Notes: generated from the letters alone by a model not told the origin. Shown: positions 27,942 to 36,959, numbered from the stretch's first letter. The stretch is 64,000 bases of DNA from Telmatospirillum sp. (GCA_020248985.1 JADCGL010000018.1:124001-188000); one strand, 5' to 3'. Program-made: numbers and translations.

Positions 27942-29549
27942 TTAGTTCGATTCTCCTTTGGCACGCCACTCCCGAACAAAACTGCGAACTGGCAGTTTTG
28001 CTTCGTTTTCTGGATCTTCTATCGCGTTTTGCAGGCTTTCTTTGGGGCCGTACATTCGAAGCTCGTTATCGTCGAGTTCGATCCTGGCTACATGGAGCCG
28101 GATGTAGGCTTTCCGGTATGCTGAGTCCGGATTTTTGAGCCGATCTTGCATCGCGCGTCCGAATGCGTCGATTTTCGCGGCACTGAGGACCGCAACTGGA
28201 CCGGTGTTGCGACGCTCAATCGAGCCAATCAGACGAAGGCAGTCTTCACGCTTTGCCTTCAACTCTGAGAGACGTTGCCGAAGGGTATCGTCGTCGAGTG
28301 AGGCAATGCCTTTTTCGATTGCTTCGTACAGCCGCGCTTGCGCCTTTTCGGTTTCGCGGATTTCGGCGCGTAGTGCTTTGACCTTTTCGAAGCTCGTTGA
28401 CTGCCCCTGCTTGGCGCGCTTGAGCTGTGCAGAAAGCAACGCCTTTAGCCGATCTGGTGCAAAAAGTCGCTGCGATAGGTGGTCGGTAACAAGATTGTCG
28501 ATAGTGGCCATCGGCATGATGCGGCCCCCGCAAACTGTCTTCCCCATGCGCTGCGATGTCGAGCAAGCGTAGTAGCGATATTTGTTGGCCTTGCCCGTTC
28601 GGAGCGTCATGCCGCCGCCGCAAGTCGCGCAGAACAGAAGCCCCGTCAAAAGCGTAGGGCCATTCACGATCCTTGGCGGAGTCTTGCGGGGGTTGTTCTG
28701 TTTGAGTTTTGCCTGTGCCGCGTGAAATCGATCCGGATCTAGGATCGATGGGACGCGTACGTGAATCCAATCTTTCTCTGGCTTCTCTTTGAAGGTTTTG
28801 GAGTCGGTCTGATTGAAATAATGGTCGCCGATGTATGAGGTTCGGGTGAGAAGCTTGTAGACAAGTCCGGTCGAAAATCGACGCCCTTCGCGATACCGAA
28901 CGCCGAGCCGATTGAGGCGATCTGCAATGCCCTTAACGCCAAGTGCGCGTGCGCCATCGCCGTCGAGATAGAGCGCAAAAATCTGCCGGATCAACTCCGC
29001 TTCGCGTGGCTCGATTTCGAGGCGCTTTTTGATTTTGTCGCCGCGTCGTTCGGCTTCAACAGTGCGATAGCCGAAGGGCGGATGCGAGCCGTTCCAGAAG
29101 CCTTGGCGAGCGTTTTCTTGCATGCCGCGAAGCGTATGTTTGGCGTTTTCGCGGCTTGAATGCTCGTCGAACAGCGCCAAGAAATTCCGCATTAGGTGGC
29201 CATTGGGATCGTCGCCAGTCTCTTGCGTGATCGATACCAGTGCTACGCCAACTTTCCGGAGCTGCCGGATGTACATTTCCGATTGGAAAGCGTCCCGGAA
29301 GAAACGCGAGAAGCTATGGACGACAACGATATCGAAGGGACGCGGGCTCCTTTTCGCGTCTTCGATCATGCGCTGAAACGCAGGTCGCTTGTCGTCGGTC
29401 GCACTCGCCCCGGCCTCTTCGTACTCGACTGCAACAGACCAGCCTTTGCGCTTGGCAAACGCCTCTGCCTGCCGCCGCTGATCCGGGATCGATAGATCCT
29501 GTTCGGCTTGCCGCGTCGTCGAGACGCGAAGGTAAAGCGCGGCACGCAT
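27942..29549 (-). CDS. Large serine recombinase (site-specific)
   Basis: 535-residue enzyme with the resolvase/invertase catalytic domain first (YLRVSTTRQ, nucleophile Ser10; then SFSRFFRD and ENAKHTLRGMQENARQG). A recombinase domain follows (GVKGIADRLNRLGVR, TSYIGDHYFN), then a zinc ribbon (CATCGG...YYACSTS...TVCGG) and a coiled coil (about 390-440). This is a full-length phage/ICE-type serine integrase and should act by double-strand exchange at its own att site. It is thus a second integration enzyme on the segment. It starts 12 bases after the small upstream ORF. Confidence 0.94.
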   Translation of the reverse strand: MRAALYLRVSTTRQAEQDLSIPDQRRQAEAFAKRKGWSVAVEYEEAGASATDDKRPAFQRMIEDAKRSPRPFDIVVVHSFSRFFRDAFQSEMYIRQLRKVGVALVSITQETGDDPNGHLMRNFLALFDEHSSRENAKHTLRGMQENARQGFWNGSHPPFGYRTVEAERRGDKIKKRLEIEPREAELIRQIFALYLDGDGARALGVKGIADRLNRLGVRYREGRRFSTGLVYKLLTRTSYIGDHYFNQTDSKTFKEKPEKDWIHVRVPSILDPDRFHAAQAKLKQNNPRKTPPRIVNGPTLLTGLLFCATCGGGMTLRTGKANKYRYYACSTSQRMGKTVCGGRIMPMATIDNLVTDHLSQRLFAPDRLKALLSAQLKRAKQGQSTSFEKVKALRAEIRETEKAQARLYEAIEKGIASLDDDTLRQRLSELKAKREDCLRLIGSIERRNTGPVAVLSAAKIDAFGRAMQDRLKNPDSAYRKAYIRLHVARIELDDNELRMYGPKESLQNAIEDPENEAKLPVRSFVREWRAKGESN

Positions 29550-29561
29550 TGCCTTTGGCTC

Positions 29562-29786
29562 CTAGCCTTCTTCCGTCTGGTCCAGAATTGCCGATACGAT
29601 ATCGAGACAGTTTGCTTCCAACAGGGCGATTTCAGCGTCTGAGATTTCCAGACAGTCGGGTAGATCGTCCAAGATCGTCAGCGCACCGGAAAATTTCCGG
29701 GTTCCAACCTCTCTGAACGCTGGGGGATTCCCAGCTATTCCATGGGGGCAGGCTAGCCGTGTCGAGCGGCTTTTGCGGGATTGCAC
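29562..29786 (-). CDS. Small acidic protein upstream of the serine recombinase
   Basis: 74 codons from GTG 29786, ending ALTILDDLPDCLEISDAEIA and LLEANCLDIVSAILDQTEEG, a strongly acidic helical tail. AGGAGG lies ten bases before the GTG. The same ribosome site is also five bases from an ATG in another frame that codes only 12 residues, so a leader peptide is possible. The stop is 12 bases from the recombinase start. It might be a control or partner protein. I do not recognise a family. Confidence 0.55.
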   Translation of the reverse strand: MQSRKSRSTRLACPHGIAGNPPAFREVGTRKFSGALTILDDLPDCLEISDAEIALLEANCLDIVSAILDQTEEG

Positions 29787-29866
29787 AGCATGGGAACCTC
29801 CTTTCTTTGCCCGATTTTTCCGGCCCTAACCGTTCCTTCGCGGGGGGTACCCGCCGCCGCTCGCCC

Positions 29867-29938
29867 TAACGTAACGTTACGCATACGTAATGAGGGCGAC
29901 CTCTAACGTAACGTAACAGGGGTGTTACGTTACGTTAG
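29867..29938. repeat. TAACGT iterons with perfect hairpin beside the replication initiator genes
   Basis: A cluster of TAACGT/ACGTTA units starting at 29867, ending in a perfect inverted repeat at 29903-29938: arms CTAACGTAACGTAACA and its complement with a GGGG loop. The same TAACGTTA word recurs at 31271-31278 on the far side of the initiator gene. The hairpin overlaps the stop of the 61-residue ORF. Candidates are a replication origin, initiator operator or bidirectional terminator. Confidence 0.65.
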
Positions 29939-30120
29939 CTTCGTTCCTTGCCTCGCCGTTCCATGGACGCGAAGTCCTGTTGCAACCCGGCCCAACCAAA
30001 TTCGTCCAGTGCGATCTTCCGGAACGCCTTGAACTGGTTCGGTTGCATTGCGGCCTCGGCAACAGTCAACAAGCGGGTGAGCCGCCGATTGATGAGGTCT
30101 GTGATTTGTGGGTTTACCAT
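29935..30120 (-). CDS. Small protein translationally coupled to the replication initiator
   Basis: 61-residue basic, helical protein (MVNPQITDLINRRLTRLLTV then AEAAMQPNQFKAFRKIALDE). Its ATG lies inside the last codons of the initiator gene (seven shared bases), so translation is coupled. It may be an accessory DNA-binding or copy-control protein. Family not recognised. Confidence 0.6.
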   Translation of the reverse strand: MVNPQITDLINRRLTRLLTVAEAAMQPNQFKAFRKIALDEFGWAGLQQDFASMERRGKERS

Positions 30121-31187
30121 TGGCCGAGCCTGTAGCCGTCCATCCGGCGCTGGAGGTCCGCGATCCACTCTGGCTCCAGATGGTCGGGAATCAGAATGCC
30201 CGGCAAAGCCCCTAGGACGCTCGCCAGACGCTCCGGAGCCTCCAGGCCATCCCGGATAGCCAAAAGCGCTCCAATCGCTTTCAGCGAGCCGTAAAGCGAC
30301 TTTGCCTGGTGGTGCAAACGCCACTCAAGGGTGCCCATGGGATCGACATGCCGCACTAGCCCGGATTGCCGCAGCGAATCGATGTCCCGGAGGAGCGCTT
30401 TCCAAAGGGGGTGGATAGCCCATCGCGATCGATTGGAGTCGGTACCCGGAATGCGCAAGCTCGTATGGCGAGTTGCGAGCTCCCGCAGAATGTCTCCCCC
30501 GAGATCGAAAAGGGAGCCAACCGTATCGATTGCGCCAAGTGCGAGACGCTCTCGGCGCACCTGAAACTCGACGCGCCAGACCTGATCGCTGCGGCCCCAA
30601 AGTTCGTGCAGCCAAGCCTTTTGGCTTTGCTGCTCGATTTCAGCGACCTTATCGTAGACGCGGACGACGACATCGCCTTTGCCGATCTGGAAGCTTTGGA
30701 CGCGCCCGTGTTCGTTCCAGGCTCCGACTTTTGCGGCCAGCGTCACGAAGCTATCCGAATCAAAATCGATTGCCGGAAGGTGGTAGTCGAATGCCCAATC
30801 GGCGCGACTGACTTGGTTCGGGCGTGTTTCGACAGCCCCGCAAGAAGCGGCCCAAGCGTAGAATCGGGCCATGAGCGCTTCGCTTCCGAGTAGCCAAAGC
30901 CCTTTGCTCAGGAACTGGACGTAACAGGCCGGGCGCATGTGTTCGCCTAGCCGTATCTCGAATGCATCGTTCGCCAGAACGAACGGGTAGGGATGGCGTC
31001 CGAATGCCCGGAGCGCAAAAGTCTCGCTGCCGAGCCGCACCTCGGCAAACTCTTCGGTGCGCGATTGGCGGACGCGTTCCTTGCGGAAGGCGAGATCGTC
31101 GAAATCTAAATGGCTCGTTTTGACGTCCAGCCAAAACGAAACGTAGAGGCTGTCGAGCCCATGCAAAAGAAGTTTTGGGAGATCCAT
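30114..31187 (-). CDS. Replication initiation factor (Rep_trans-like, rolling-circle type)
   Basis: 357-residue protein resembling the replication initiation factor family (Rep_trans, related to MobT relaxases and phage/plasmid initiators). Supporting segments are QVSRADWAFDYHLPAIDFD (acidic metal site), VVVRVYDKVAEIEQQ (candidate nicking Tyr in VYDK) and VWRVEFQVRRERL. The family nicks one strand at a double-strand origin. Iteron/hairpin DNA lies on both sides. With two recombinases nearby, the segment could excise and replicate or be mobilised. A transposase is less likely. Confidence 0.72.
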   Translation of the reverse strand: MDLPKLLLHGLDSLYVSFWLDVKTSHLDFDDLAFRKERVRQSRTEEFAEVRLGSETFALRAFGRHPYPFVLANDAFEIRLGEHMRPACYVQFLSKGLWLLGSEALMARFYAWAASCGAVETRPNQVSRADWAFDYHLPAIDFDSDSFVTLAAKVGAWNEHGRVQSFQIGKGDVVVRVYDKVAEIEQQSQKAWLHELWGRSDQVWRVEFQVRRERLALGAIDTVGSLFDLGGDILRELATRHTSLRIPGTDSNRSRWAIHPLWKALLRDIDSLRQSGLVRHVDPMGTLEWRLHHQAKSLYGSLKAIGALLAIRDGLEAPERLASVLGALPGILIPDHLEPEWIADLQRRMDGYRLGQW

Positions 31188-31403
31188 CTGAGACCGATCC
31201 TTTCCGCGACCAAGTGCGAATCGTAGAATCGGGATAGCTCAGAATTTCGGATGGATGTTGCTCATATACGTAACGTTAGGGATTCCAGGAATTTTTCAAA
31301 ACCCAAACTATTTTCATGTTTCGTTGAATTTCAGCATCTTAATTAGTCAGTGATGTTGACCAATAAAATCCAGAATCCGCCGCGAATCGCCTGGCTCGAA
31401 GAG

Positions 31404-31487
31404 CGGTCTTGTCCGAGTCGGCGTCAAGGCCAAGCCGCGCTTCGCGCGGTGGCTTCGCCAGCCTTGACCCCGACTCGGACAAGACCG
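31404..31487. repeat. Long inverted repeat (27-bp arms) with nested hairpin
   Basis: Arms at 31404-31430 and 31461-31487 are complementary over 27 bases with a single mismatch. The 30-base spacer holds a second perfect hairpin, CCGCGC-TTC-GCGCGG (31435-31449). It lies in the 460-base gap between the initiator gene and the phosphorelay operon. It could be a single-strand origin, oriT-like structure, or a terminator/attenuator for the downstream operon. No T-run follows, which argues against a simple terminator. Confidence 0.7.
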
Positions 31488-31648
31488 AAGAGCTCGCCAT
31501 GCGCTTCGCGGCTCAGTATGGGTCCAAAGGACCCCGCAACCGAAAGGGGCGGAGGGACTGGTGTATTTTGAGCCCCCCGTGTTACAAACCTCGGGAAGTA
31601 TTGCCGTACTTCACCCCATAGCGCTTAAAGAATCTGACGAAGAACTAG

Positions 31649-34600
31649 ATGATGATACCCCTGCCAACCCATGTGCCTTTGATAACCGCAGCGCAAATCA
31701 AATCGCCGTCGAAATTAGTAATCGGAAAATACAAAGATAAAATTTTAAAACAAAAGGATACTCGACAGGGCATCTCCGATGTTAAGTCGGAAATTCCGCC
31801 CGAGCATTACTCGGCATTGATTGAGCATTTAGCCAAATACCCGTTCTTTCAAGAGGTCTACGCTCCTGGAGGGTTTCCGCGCAAATATAACAAAGTGAAG
31901 CGCGGCGTCTTAAGTGCAATTGGGAACCTAGAAAAAGAGTTAACCTGGACTGCGGCAGTCCTTAAACAATTTGAAATAGAACTTTCCGAGTTTGTCGAGC
32001 TACAAAACAAGTTCATAAACTATAGACTATTAGGAAATTTAAGGTCCGCGCACGATGTTCTCAAAAAAATTGAAGAAAAGTTTGGCCTTTCGTATTGGTT
32101 ATTCGAAAGCAAAATCGGATTGCTTCAAGAGAGCGATGGCCTTGAAGCGCAGAAGGAACTTCGAAACTACATATTTGAGCAGTCCCACGAGTCTCGTTTT
32201 AGTGTTTATTTTTCTCATTTTCTAAGCTTAAAAGTAGAGCCAACGATATCGTCAGCTCGATACCAAAAAAGAATCGAAGTAGAGTTGAAGGGATTCTCCT
32301 CAGAGAAGGTCCGAAGCTACGTCTCCCTTCGACTGCTTCCGTTGACTGAACTAGATCTTTCTGAGTACGCAGCGGTTTTGGGATATGAAGAAACATCTCC
32401 AGTTATCGATAGATATCTAACCTTTATTCAGGTCTGTCAGCACCTCTGCGCATATAAGGCAATAGGTGAAGATCCAAGCGTGATTAATCGCGTTTCAAAT
32501 GCGTTGGATCTGACAGATCTATCGGTAAGCGATGAACGGTTGCGAAACCTGAAATGGCTCTGCTCAGGTCGCAGCGAAGTTCTGGGCAAATACAACCTAG
32601 AAAAATCCATCGAAATATTTGATCAGTACACATTAGGAAATTACGAGGCGGCCGCCGAAAAGGCCAATCAGCTACTTACTGAGTTTCCGACGCGCCTCGA
32701 TGTTGCAGAAATTCTTGCAAGATCAATATGTAGATTAGACCTACCAGACAACCCCAATAACACGCGGCAGAATCAACTTCCTCCAGAGAGTCAAATAGCG
32801 AAGCTTGTATCTGCATACGTCAGCTTGGTGAAAAGAGATCGCGAATACCAGCTTAGTATTGAACAGCTCAACAAAGCATCTCAGGTCATTGGAAGCCCAG
32901 CAATCGCGTCTTTGGTACAAAGTTTTCTGGAGCGCAGTACAGCGCACCGCTACGTCGATGGCACAACGTCAAAAGGAGTATTAGCCGCGCTGAACTGCTC
33001 GATATTCAATCCATGGCAGTACCCATCGTTTTCAAGAGTGATACAGTCGCCGGCCGCAAGAAAAAGAATACTAAACGACTTTCCGGACAAACCGTCGGTA
33101 AAACTTCAGCTTGCACTAATCAAAGGTGATGATAACCCCGCTGAGGCATTCGACTTGCTATGCAAAATAGGTCTTCCCGCGGATAGGCACGCGTTCTATC
33201 TCGCTAGAATTCTTGAGAAAGAAAAACAGTTAGATAGAGTCATCGAGATATACAAGGAGTGGCTAAATTCAAAACACACTTCCGTTCGTCACGACGCAAT
33301 GACGAGACTTGCGTGGACTTATTTGGACGCCGGTCGCTACGAAGAATGCACTGAACTGATTGCGGAAGCATACCTCGCAAACAATAACCTCCAAAGCTCG
33401 CTTCCTGTATCTGAAATTCTAGAGCGCATCGAAGCCCAACCGGTAAGAGCTTCATTCGATCAGATTACGATCGCAATTCTTTACGATATATACTTCAAAC
33501 ATATTGAAACTGATAAAGACGGGCCGAGGTCTGATGCATTCGAAGATGCTTTGACTGCATATGGGGTGAAACGCCCAAGTGAACTTCGCATGAGCCTAAG
33601 CACTTCCGTTTCTGAGAGTGGCTCGACGAAACTTTTCTACTATTTAGAGCACATTTGTATTCCGCGCATAATGGATGCATCGACAGCTTTCTCCGGCACA
33701 AAAGATCTATTGAGTGAACGCGTATCTGTGTGTCAGTGGCTTTCAGACCTTGACAAGAGTCGCGCTCATGAATTCGGTGACGAGATTCGAAGTCTTACCC
33801 AGCAAATCGTAGTTGGTGAAGGGGTTCAGCATGTTGATCAGAGCCGTATTTATGTTGATACGGCAGCCGTTAGGGCTGAGTTGAACAAAACGCTGCCTGA
33901 GAGTTTCAAACGCTATTTAGTCCTTCTCACCAATAAAGCTCTGGAACAAAACTACGAGCAGCTAATTCTGAAGGCAATGAAGGTAGCGGTTGAGCGCTCG
34001 GCCACTGTTGAACGCTCGGCTACAATTTTGCTGCAGCTTCCTCCGAATGAGCGAGATGAGCTATTCCTCGCGATGACTCAGGAGTTCGGACAGCATTTTG
34101 TGAATAGCCCAGTACACGGATTGGCCACTTACCTCAGTGGTAGAATACGCCACGGCATTCTTCCGAATCATCTCCGCAGTCCGCTCGAGGTAAGTCACTT
34201 AGCGACCCAGAAAATAACGAAAACAAACATCTATCGGCCAAATGAATACTGGCCAAAGCAAATGCAAAACTTGGCCGAATCAAGCAGACAATACTTGGGA
34301 GCGCGCTTGGCTCAATTCACATCCGAAATCGACGACTTGATTAATTTGGTAAACGGGAAATGGATTCATGTTCGCCGGGAAGGATTTGCCGAGGGACTCT
34401 TTGACTTTTCAATACATAACTGGGAGCTCTATGTTCTACGGGACGCAATTCTACCAACGACAAGCTATGAGGAATTTCTAGATCGGCTTTTTCAATTCTA
34501 TTGGACACTTACAGATCGAAATCTAACGCAGGTTAGATCAAAGATTAACTCTGATCTGAAGCCGAAGATTATCGCGGCATTCGACTCTCTTGATGCAGAC

Positions 34601-35236
34601 TTGATGAAAAATTTGCCTAGCGAAAACTTAACTAAACTCCAGGCGGAGCTAGCAAAGGCACGCACTGATATGCAAGTTACTATTGAGCGCGTGACAAATT
34701 GGTTCCGTCTGTCGAAGGCAACAGAGAAGCAAGATTTTGACCTGACAACTTTGGTAAATATTGCAATACAAAGTACAAACAATTGTTTTAGGCACACTCC
34801 GCTGAAATCAAATGTAACCTCCGACGGATTTGGTATGCTTCGTGGCGAGTTCCTATCAAGCTTTGTCGAGTTACTTTATGTATTTCTCTCGAATGTCGTT
34901 CGACATTCAAATTTCGAGAAAGATCCTCCAGAAACGGACATCAACCTTGCCCTTAGCGACCAAGGGTCACTCCGGATTTACATCGCAAATAAGGTAGACT
35001 TTGCGACAGCTGAAGACAGGGAACTGGCGGAGAAAAAGATAACCTCGGCGAGGCAGCTGGTCACGGGCGACGACGCGAGTAATGTCGCTGACCGCGAGGG
35101 CGGAACTGGATACGCAAAGGTTTGGAAAATCATCACTCATGACTTACAGTGTCCATACCAACTTGATTTCGGCCTGAGCAACGAAAATGCGTTTAGTGTG
35201 AATCTGATTATGGACGTAAGCAAAAAGATGGCCTGA
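31649..35236 (+). CDS. dtcA: Detocs-type sensor: TPR protein with histidine-kinase-like ATPase domain (DtcA-like)
   Basis: 1195-residue, AT-rich gene. Most of the protein is helical with TPR-like repeats (for example YEAAAEKANQLLTEFPTRLD, DRVIEIYKEWLNSK and RYEECTELIAEAYL). The last 130 residues form a GHKL ATPase domain: N-box SFVELLYVFLSNVVRHS (about 1070-1085) and a glycine-rich box REGGTGYAKVWKII (about 1149-1162). No textbook H-box is obvious; LSGRIRHGILPNHLRSPLE (His835) is one candidate. The next two genes are receivers, one fused to a nucleosidase fold. This order and architecture match Detocs, in which DtcA senses phage and phosphorylates DtcB and DtcC. Start ATG 31649 or 31652. Confidence 0.85.
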   Translation: MMIPLPTHVPLITAAQIKSPSKLVIGKYKDKILKQKDTRQGISDVKSEIPPEHYSALIEHLAKYPFFQEVYAPGGFPRKYNKVKRGVLSAIGNLEKELTWTAAVLKQFEIELSEFVELQNKFINYRLLGNLRSAHDVLKKIEEKFGLSYWLFESKIGLLQESDGLEAQKELRNYIFEQSHESRFSVYFSHFLSLKVEPTISSARYQKRIEVELKGFSSEKVRSYVSLRLLPLTELDLSEYAAVLGYEETSPVIDRYLTFIQVCQHLCAYKAIGEDPSVINRVSNALDLTDLSVSDERLRNLKWLCSGRSEVLGKYNLEKSIEIFDQYTLGNYEAAAEKANQLLTEFPTRLDVAEILARSICRLDLPDNPNNTRQNQLPPESQIAKLVSAYVSLVKRDREYQLSIEQLNKASQVIGSPAIASLVQSFLERSTAHRYVDGTTSKGVLAALNCSIFNPWQYPSFSRVIQSPAARKRILNDFPDKPSVKLQLALIKGDDNPAEAFDLLCKIGLPADRHAFYLARILEKEKQLDRVIEIYKEWLNSKHTSVRHDAMTRLAWTYLDAGRYEECTELIAEAYLANNNLQSSLPVSEILERIEAQPVRASFDQITIAILYDIYFKHIETDKDGPRSDAFEDALTAYGVKRPSELRMSLSTSVSESGSTKLFYYLEHICIPRIMDASTAFSGTKDLLSERVSVCQWLSDLDKSRAHEFGDEIRSLTQQIVVGEGVQHVDQSRIYVDTAAVRAELNKTLPESFKRYLVLLTNKALEQNYEQLILKAMKVAVERSATVERSATILLQLPPNERDELFLAMTQEFGQHFVNSPVHGLATYLSGRIRHGILPNHLRSPLEVSHLATQKITKTNIYRPNEYWPKQMQNLAESSRQYLGARLAQFTSEIDDLINLVNGKWIHVRREGFAEGLFDFSIHNWELYVLRDAILPTTSYEEFLDRLFQFYWTLTDRNLTQVRSKINSDLKPKIIAAFDSLDADLMKNLPSENLTKLQAELAKARTDMQVTIERVTNWFRLSKATEKQDFDLTTLVNIAIQSTNNCFRHTPLKSNVTSDGFGMLRGEFLSSFVELLYVFLSNVVRHSNFEKDPPETDINLALSDQGSLRIYIANKVDFATAEDRELAEKKITSARQLVTGDDASNVADREGGTGYAKVWKIITHDLQCPYQLDFGLSNENAFSVNLIMDVSKKMA

Positions 35237-35238
35237 CA

Positions 35239-35703
35239 ATGGACGCGTTGCTGATCGAAGACGATGAACCTAAGAGCGAAAGAATTACAGAATTTCTGAC
35301 GAATTTATCGTCGGATTTGAAGATTTCCCATATGCGCTCCTATCAGAGCGGCTTAAGGAGCCTTTTGGCGCATACGCCCAATCTCATATTGCTCGACATG
35401 AACTTGCCAAACTATGACATTACCGCAGAAGAGACGGGCGGTAAAATCATGCAGTTCGCTGGGCGGGAATTTTTGCGCCAAATGATGCGTCGAAATATAA
35501 AAGCACCTGTAATCGTAGTAACAGCATTTGAGTTTTTCGGAGAGGGAATCGACTCGCTGACATTGGAAGAGCTGGACCGAGAACTGACTGATAAATATAG
35601 CGGCAACTATCTCGGATATGTCTACTATCATACGATCTTAGATGATTGGAAAATCAAACTACCTGCGCTAATAAAAGAACGCTATCCAGATCTTAGGACT
35701 TAA
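35239..35703 (+). CDS. dtcB: Stand-alone receiver-domain protein (DtcB-like)
   Basis: 154-residue receiver with no output domain. Acidic pair Asp8/Asp9 (LLIEDDEPKS), phospho-acceptor Asp53 (NLILLDMNLP) and Thr95 (VIVVTAFEF). The conserved lysine near the end is not seen; the matching spot reads GYVYYHT. In Detocs the lone receiver is thought to act as a phosphate buffer that prevents accidental activation. The start is two bases after the sensor stop. Confidence 0.85.
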   Translation: MDALLIEDDEPKSERITEFLTNLSSDLKISHMRSYQSGLRSLLAHTPNLILLDMNLPNYDITAEETGGKIMQFAGREFLRQMMRRNIKAPVIVVTAFEFFGEGIDSLTLEELDRELTDKYSGNYLGYVYYHTILDDWKIKLPALIKERYPDLRT

Positions 35704-35717
35704 ATTTGGAGTGCTAC

Positions 35718-36959
35718 ATGGGCCTCTTGCGGATCCTGATTGTTGAAGACAGCACTCCAAAACTTGAGTCTATAGCGCGAGTGCTTCTGGCAGTTCCCGG
35801 CGTCGAGTTAAGCGACATTCAAGAGGCAAGGGACTCCACAAGTGCGAAGCGGCTCCTTAAAGAACAAAGGTTTGATCTTCTACTCTTAGATATTCTACTG
35901 CCAAGCCGGATGGATCGCGAGCCGAAGATAGAATCGAGCATGGAGCTTCTGCGCGAAGTTACAGAGCGAGAGGGGTATATACGTCCGCATCACATCATAG
36001 GCATTACAGAATTTGACGAAAGCTTTGCGACAGTAAGGGGAAAATTCGTAGAGCATCTTTGGGCACTTATTCGATACGACAGGACAGCTGAAGAATGGCA
36101 ACATCAGCTTCACAATAAAATTCGGTACATTATCGAATACAAGCGTGCCGCTCGCTTTACTGATGGTAAGTCGTACGATTGCGACCTCGCTATTCTGACA
36201 GCCCTAGACACAGTTGAGCTATCTGCAGTTCGAGCATTACCCGCGAAGTGGGAACAAATCGAAGTTCCTCATGATGCAACTACCTATATGAAGGGTCAAT
36301 TTGTAGAGAATGATAGACGCCTCTCAGTCATTGCAGCTTCCGCGCCTAGGATGGGAATGGCCGCTGCAGCTGTTTTAACCTCTAAAGTCATTTATAGCTT
36401 CCGGCCAAGATATGTCTGCATGGTAGGAATTCTTGCTGGAATTCCAAATCAAGCAAACTTTGGAGATATATTGATCCCAGACCCATCTTGGGATTGGGGT
36501 AGTGGAAAAATTGAGATCGCAAATGGTGTTGAGCGATTTTTACCAGCACCTCACCAGATTGCACTGAACGTCGAACTGAGAGAGAAGCTAAAGCGATACT
36601 CACGCGATGAAACGATTTTTGCGCGAATTAAAATGGACTGGAATGGAAAGAAGCCAGACACATCACTACGATTGAAAATTGGTCCAGTTGCTTCTGGTGC
36701 TGCCGTTTTATCAGCGACAGACACCGTGGCGGGCATTCGGGATCAACAAAACCGGAAAATGATCGGCCTTGAAATGGAAGCATATGGAGTTATGTCAGCC
36801 GGGGAATATGCCAGCGAGCCTCGGCCAAAGATCTTTTGCGCGAAATCAGTGTGTGATTTTGCCGATGAAACAAAATCCGATGATTATCAAGCATATGCGG
36901 CCCATACGAGTGCTCAATTCCTGTACCGATTCGCACTCGACGAGTTAGTACCTCTATAA
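35718..36959 (+). CDS. dtcC: Receiver fused to PNP-fold nucleosidase effector (DtcC-like)
   Basis: 413 residues from ATG 35718 (GGAG six bases upstream; the frame is open from 35706). Residues 1-150 are a receiver (ILIVEDSTPKL, phospho-Asp58 in LLLLDILLPS). Residues 155-413 are a phosphorylase-superfamily domain: CDLAILTALDTVELSAVRAL, GPVASGAAVLSATDTV, IGLEMEAYGV (base/ribose-binding Glu) and SVCDFADETKSDD (catalytic Asp loop). In characterised Detocs systems this effector cleaves ATP to adenine and ribose triphosphate, starving the infected cell. It is followed by 276 bases of gene-free DNA before the first large repeat. Confidence 0.88.
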   Translation: MGLLRILIVEDSTPKLESIARVLLAVPGVELSDIQEARDSTSAKRLLKEQRFDLLLLDILLPSRMDREPKIESSMELLREVTEREGYIRPHHIIGITEFDESFATVRGKFVEHLWALIRYDRTAEEWQHQLHNKIRYIIEYKRAARFTDGKSYDCDLAILTALDTVELSAVRALPAKWEQIEVPHDATTYMKGQFVENDRRLSVIAASAPRMGMAAAAVLTSKVIYSFRPRYVCMVGILAGIPNQANFGDILIPDPSWDWGSGKIEIANGVERFLPAPHQIALNVELREKLKRYSRDETIFARIKMDWNGKKPDTSLRLKIGPVASGAAVLSATDTVAGIRDQQNRKMIGLEMEAYGVMSAGEYASEPRPKIFCAKSVCDFADETKSDDYQAYAAHTSAQFLYRFALDELVPL

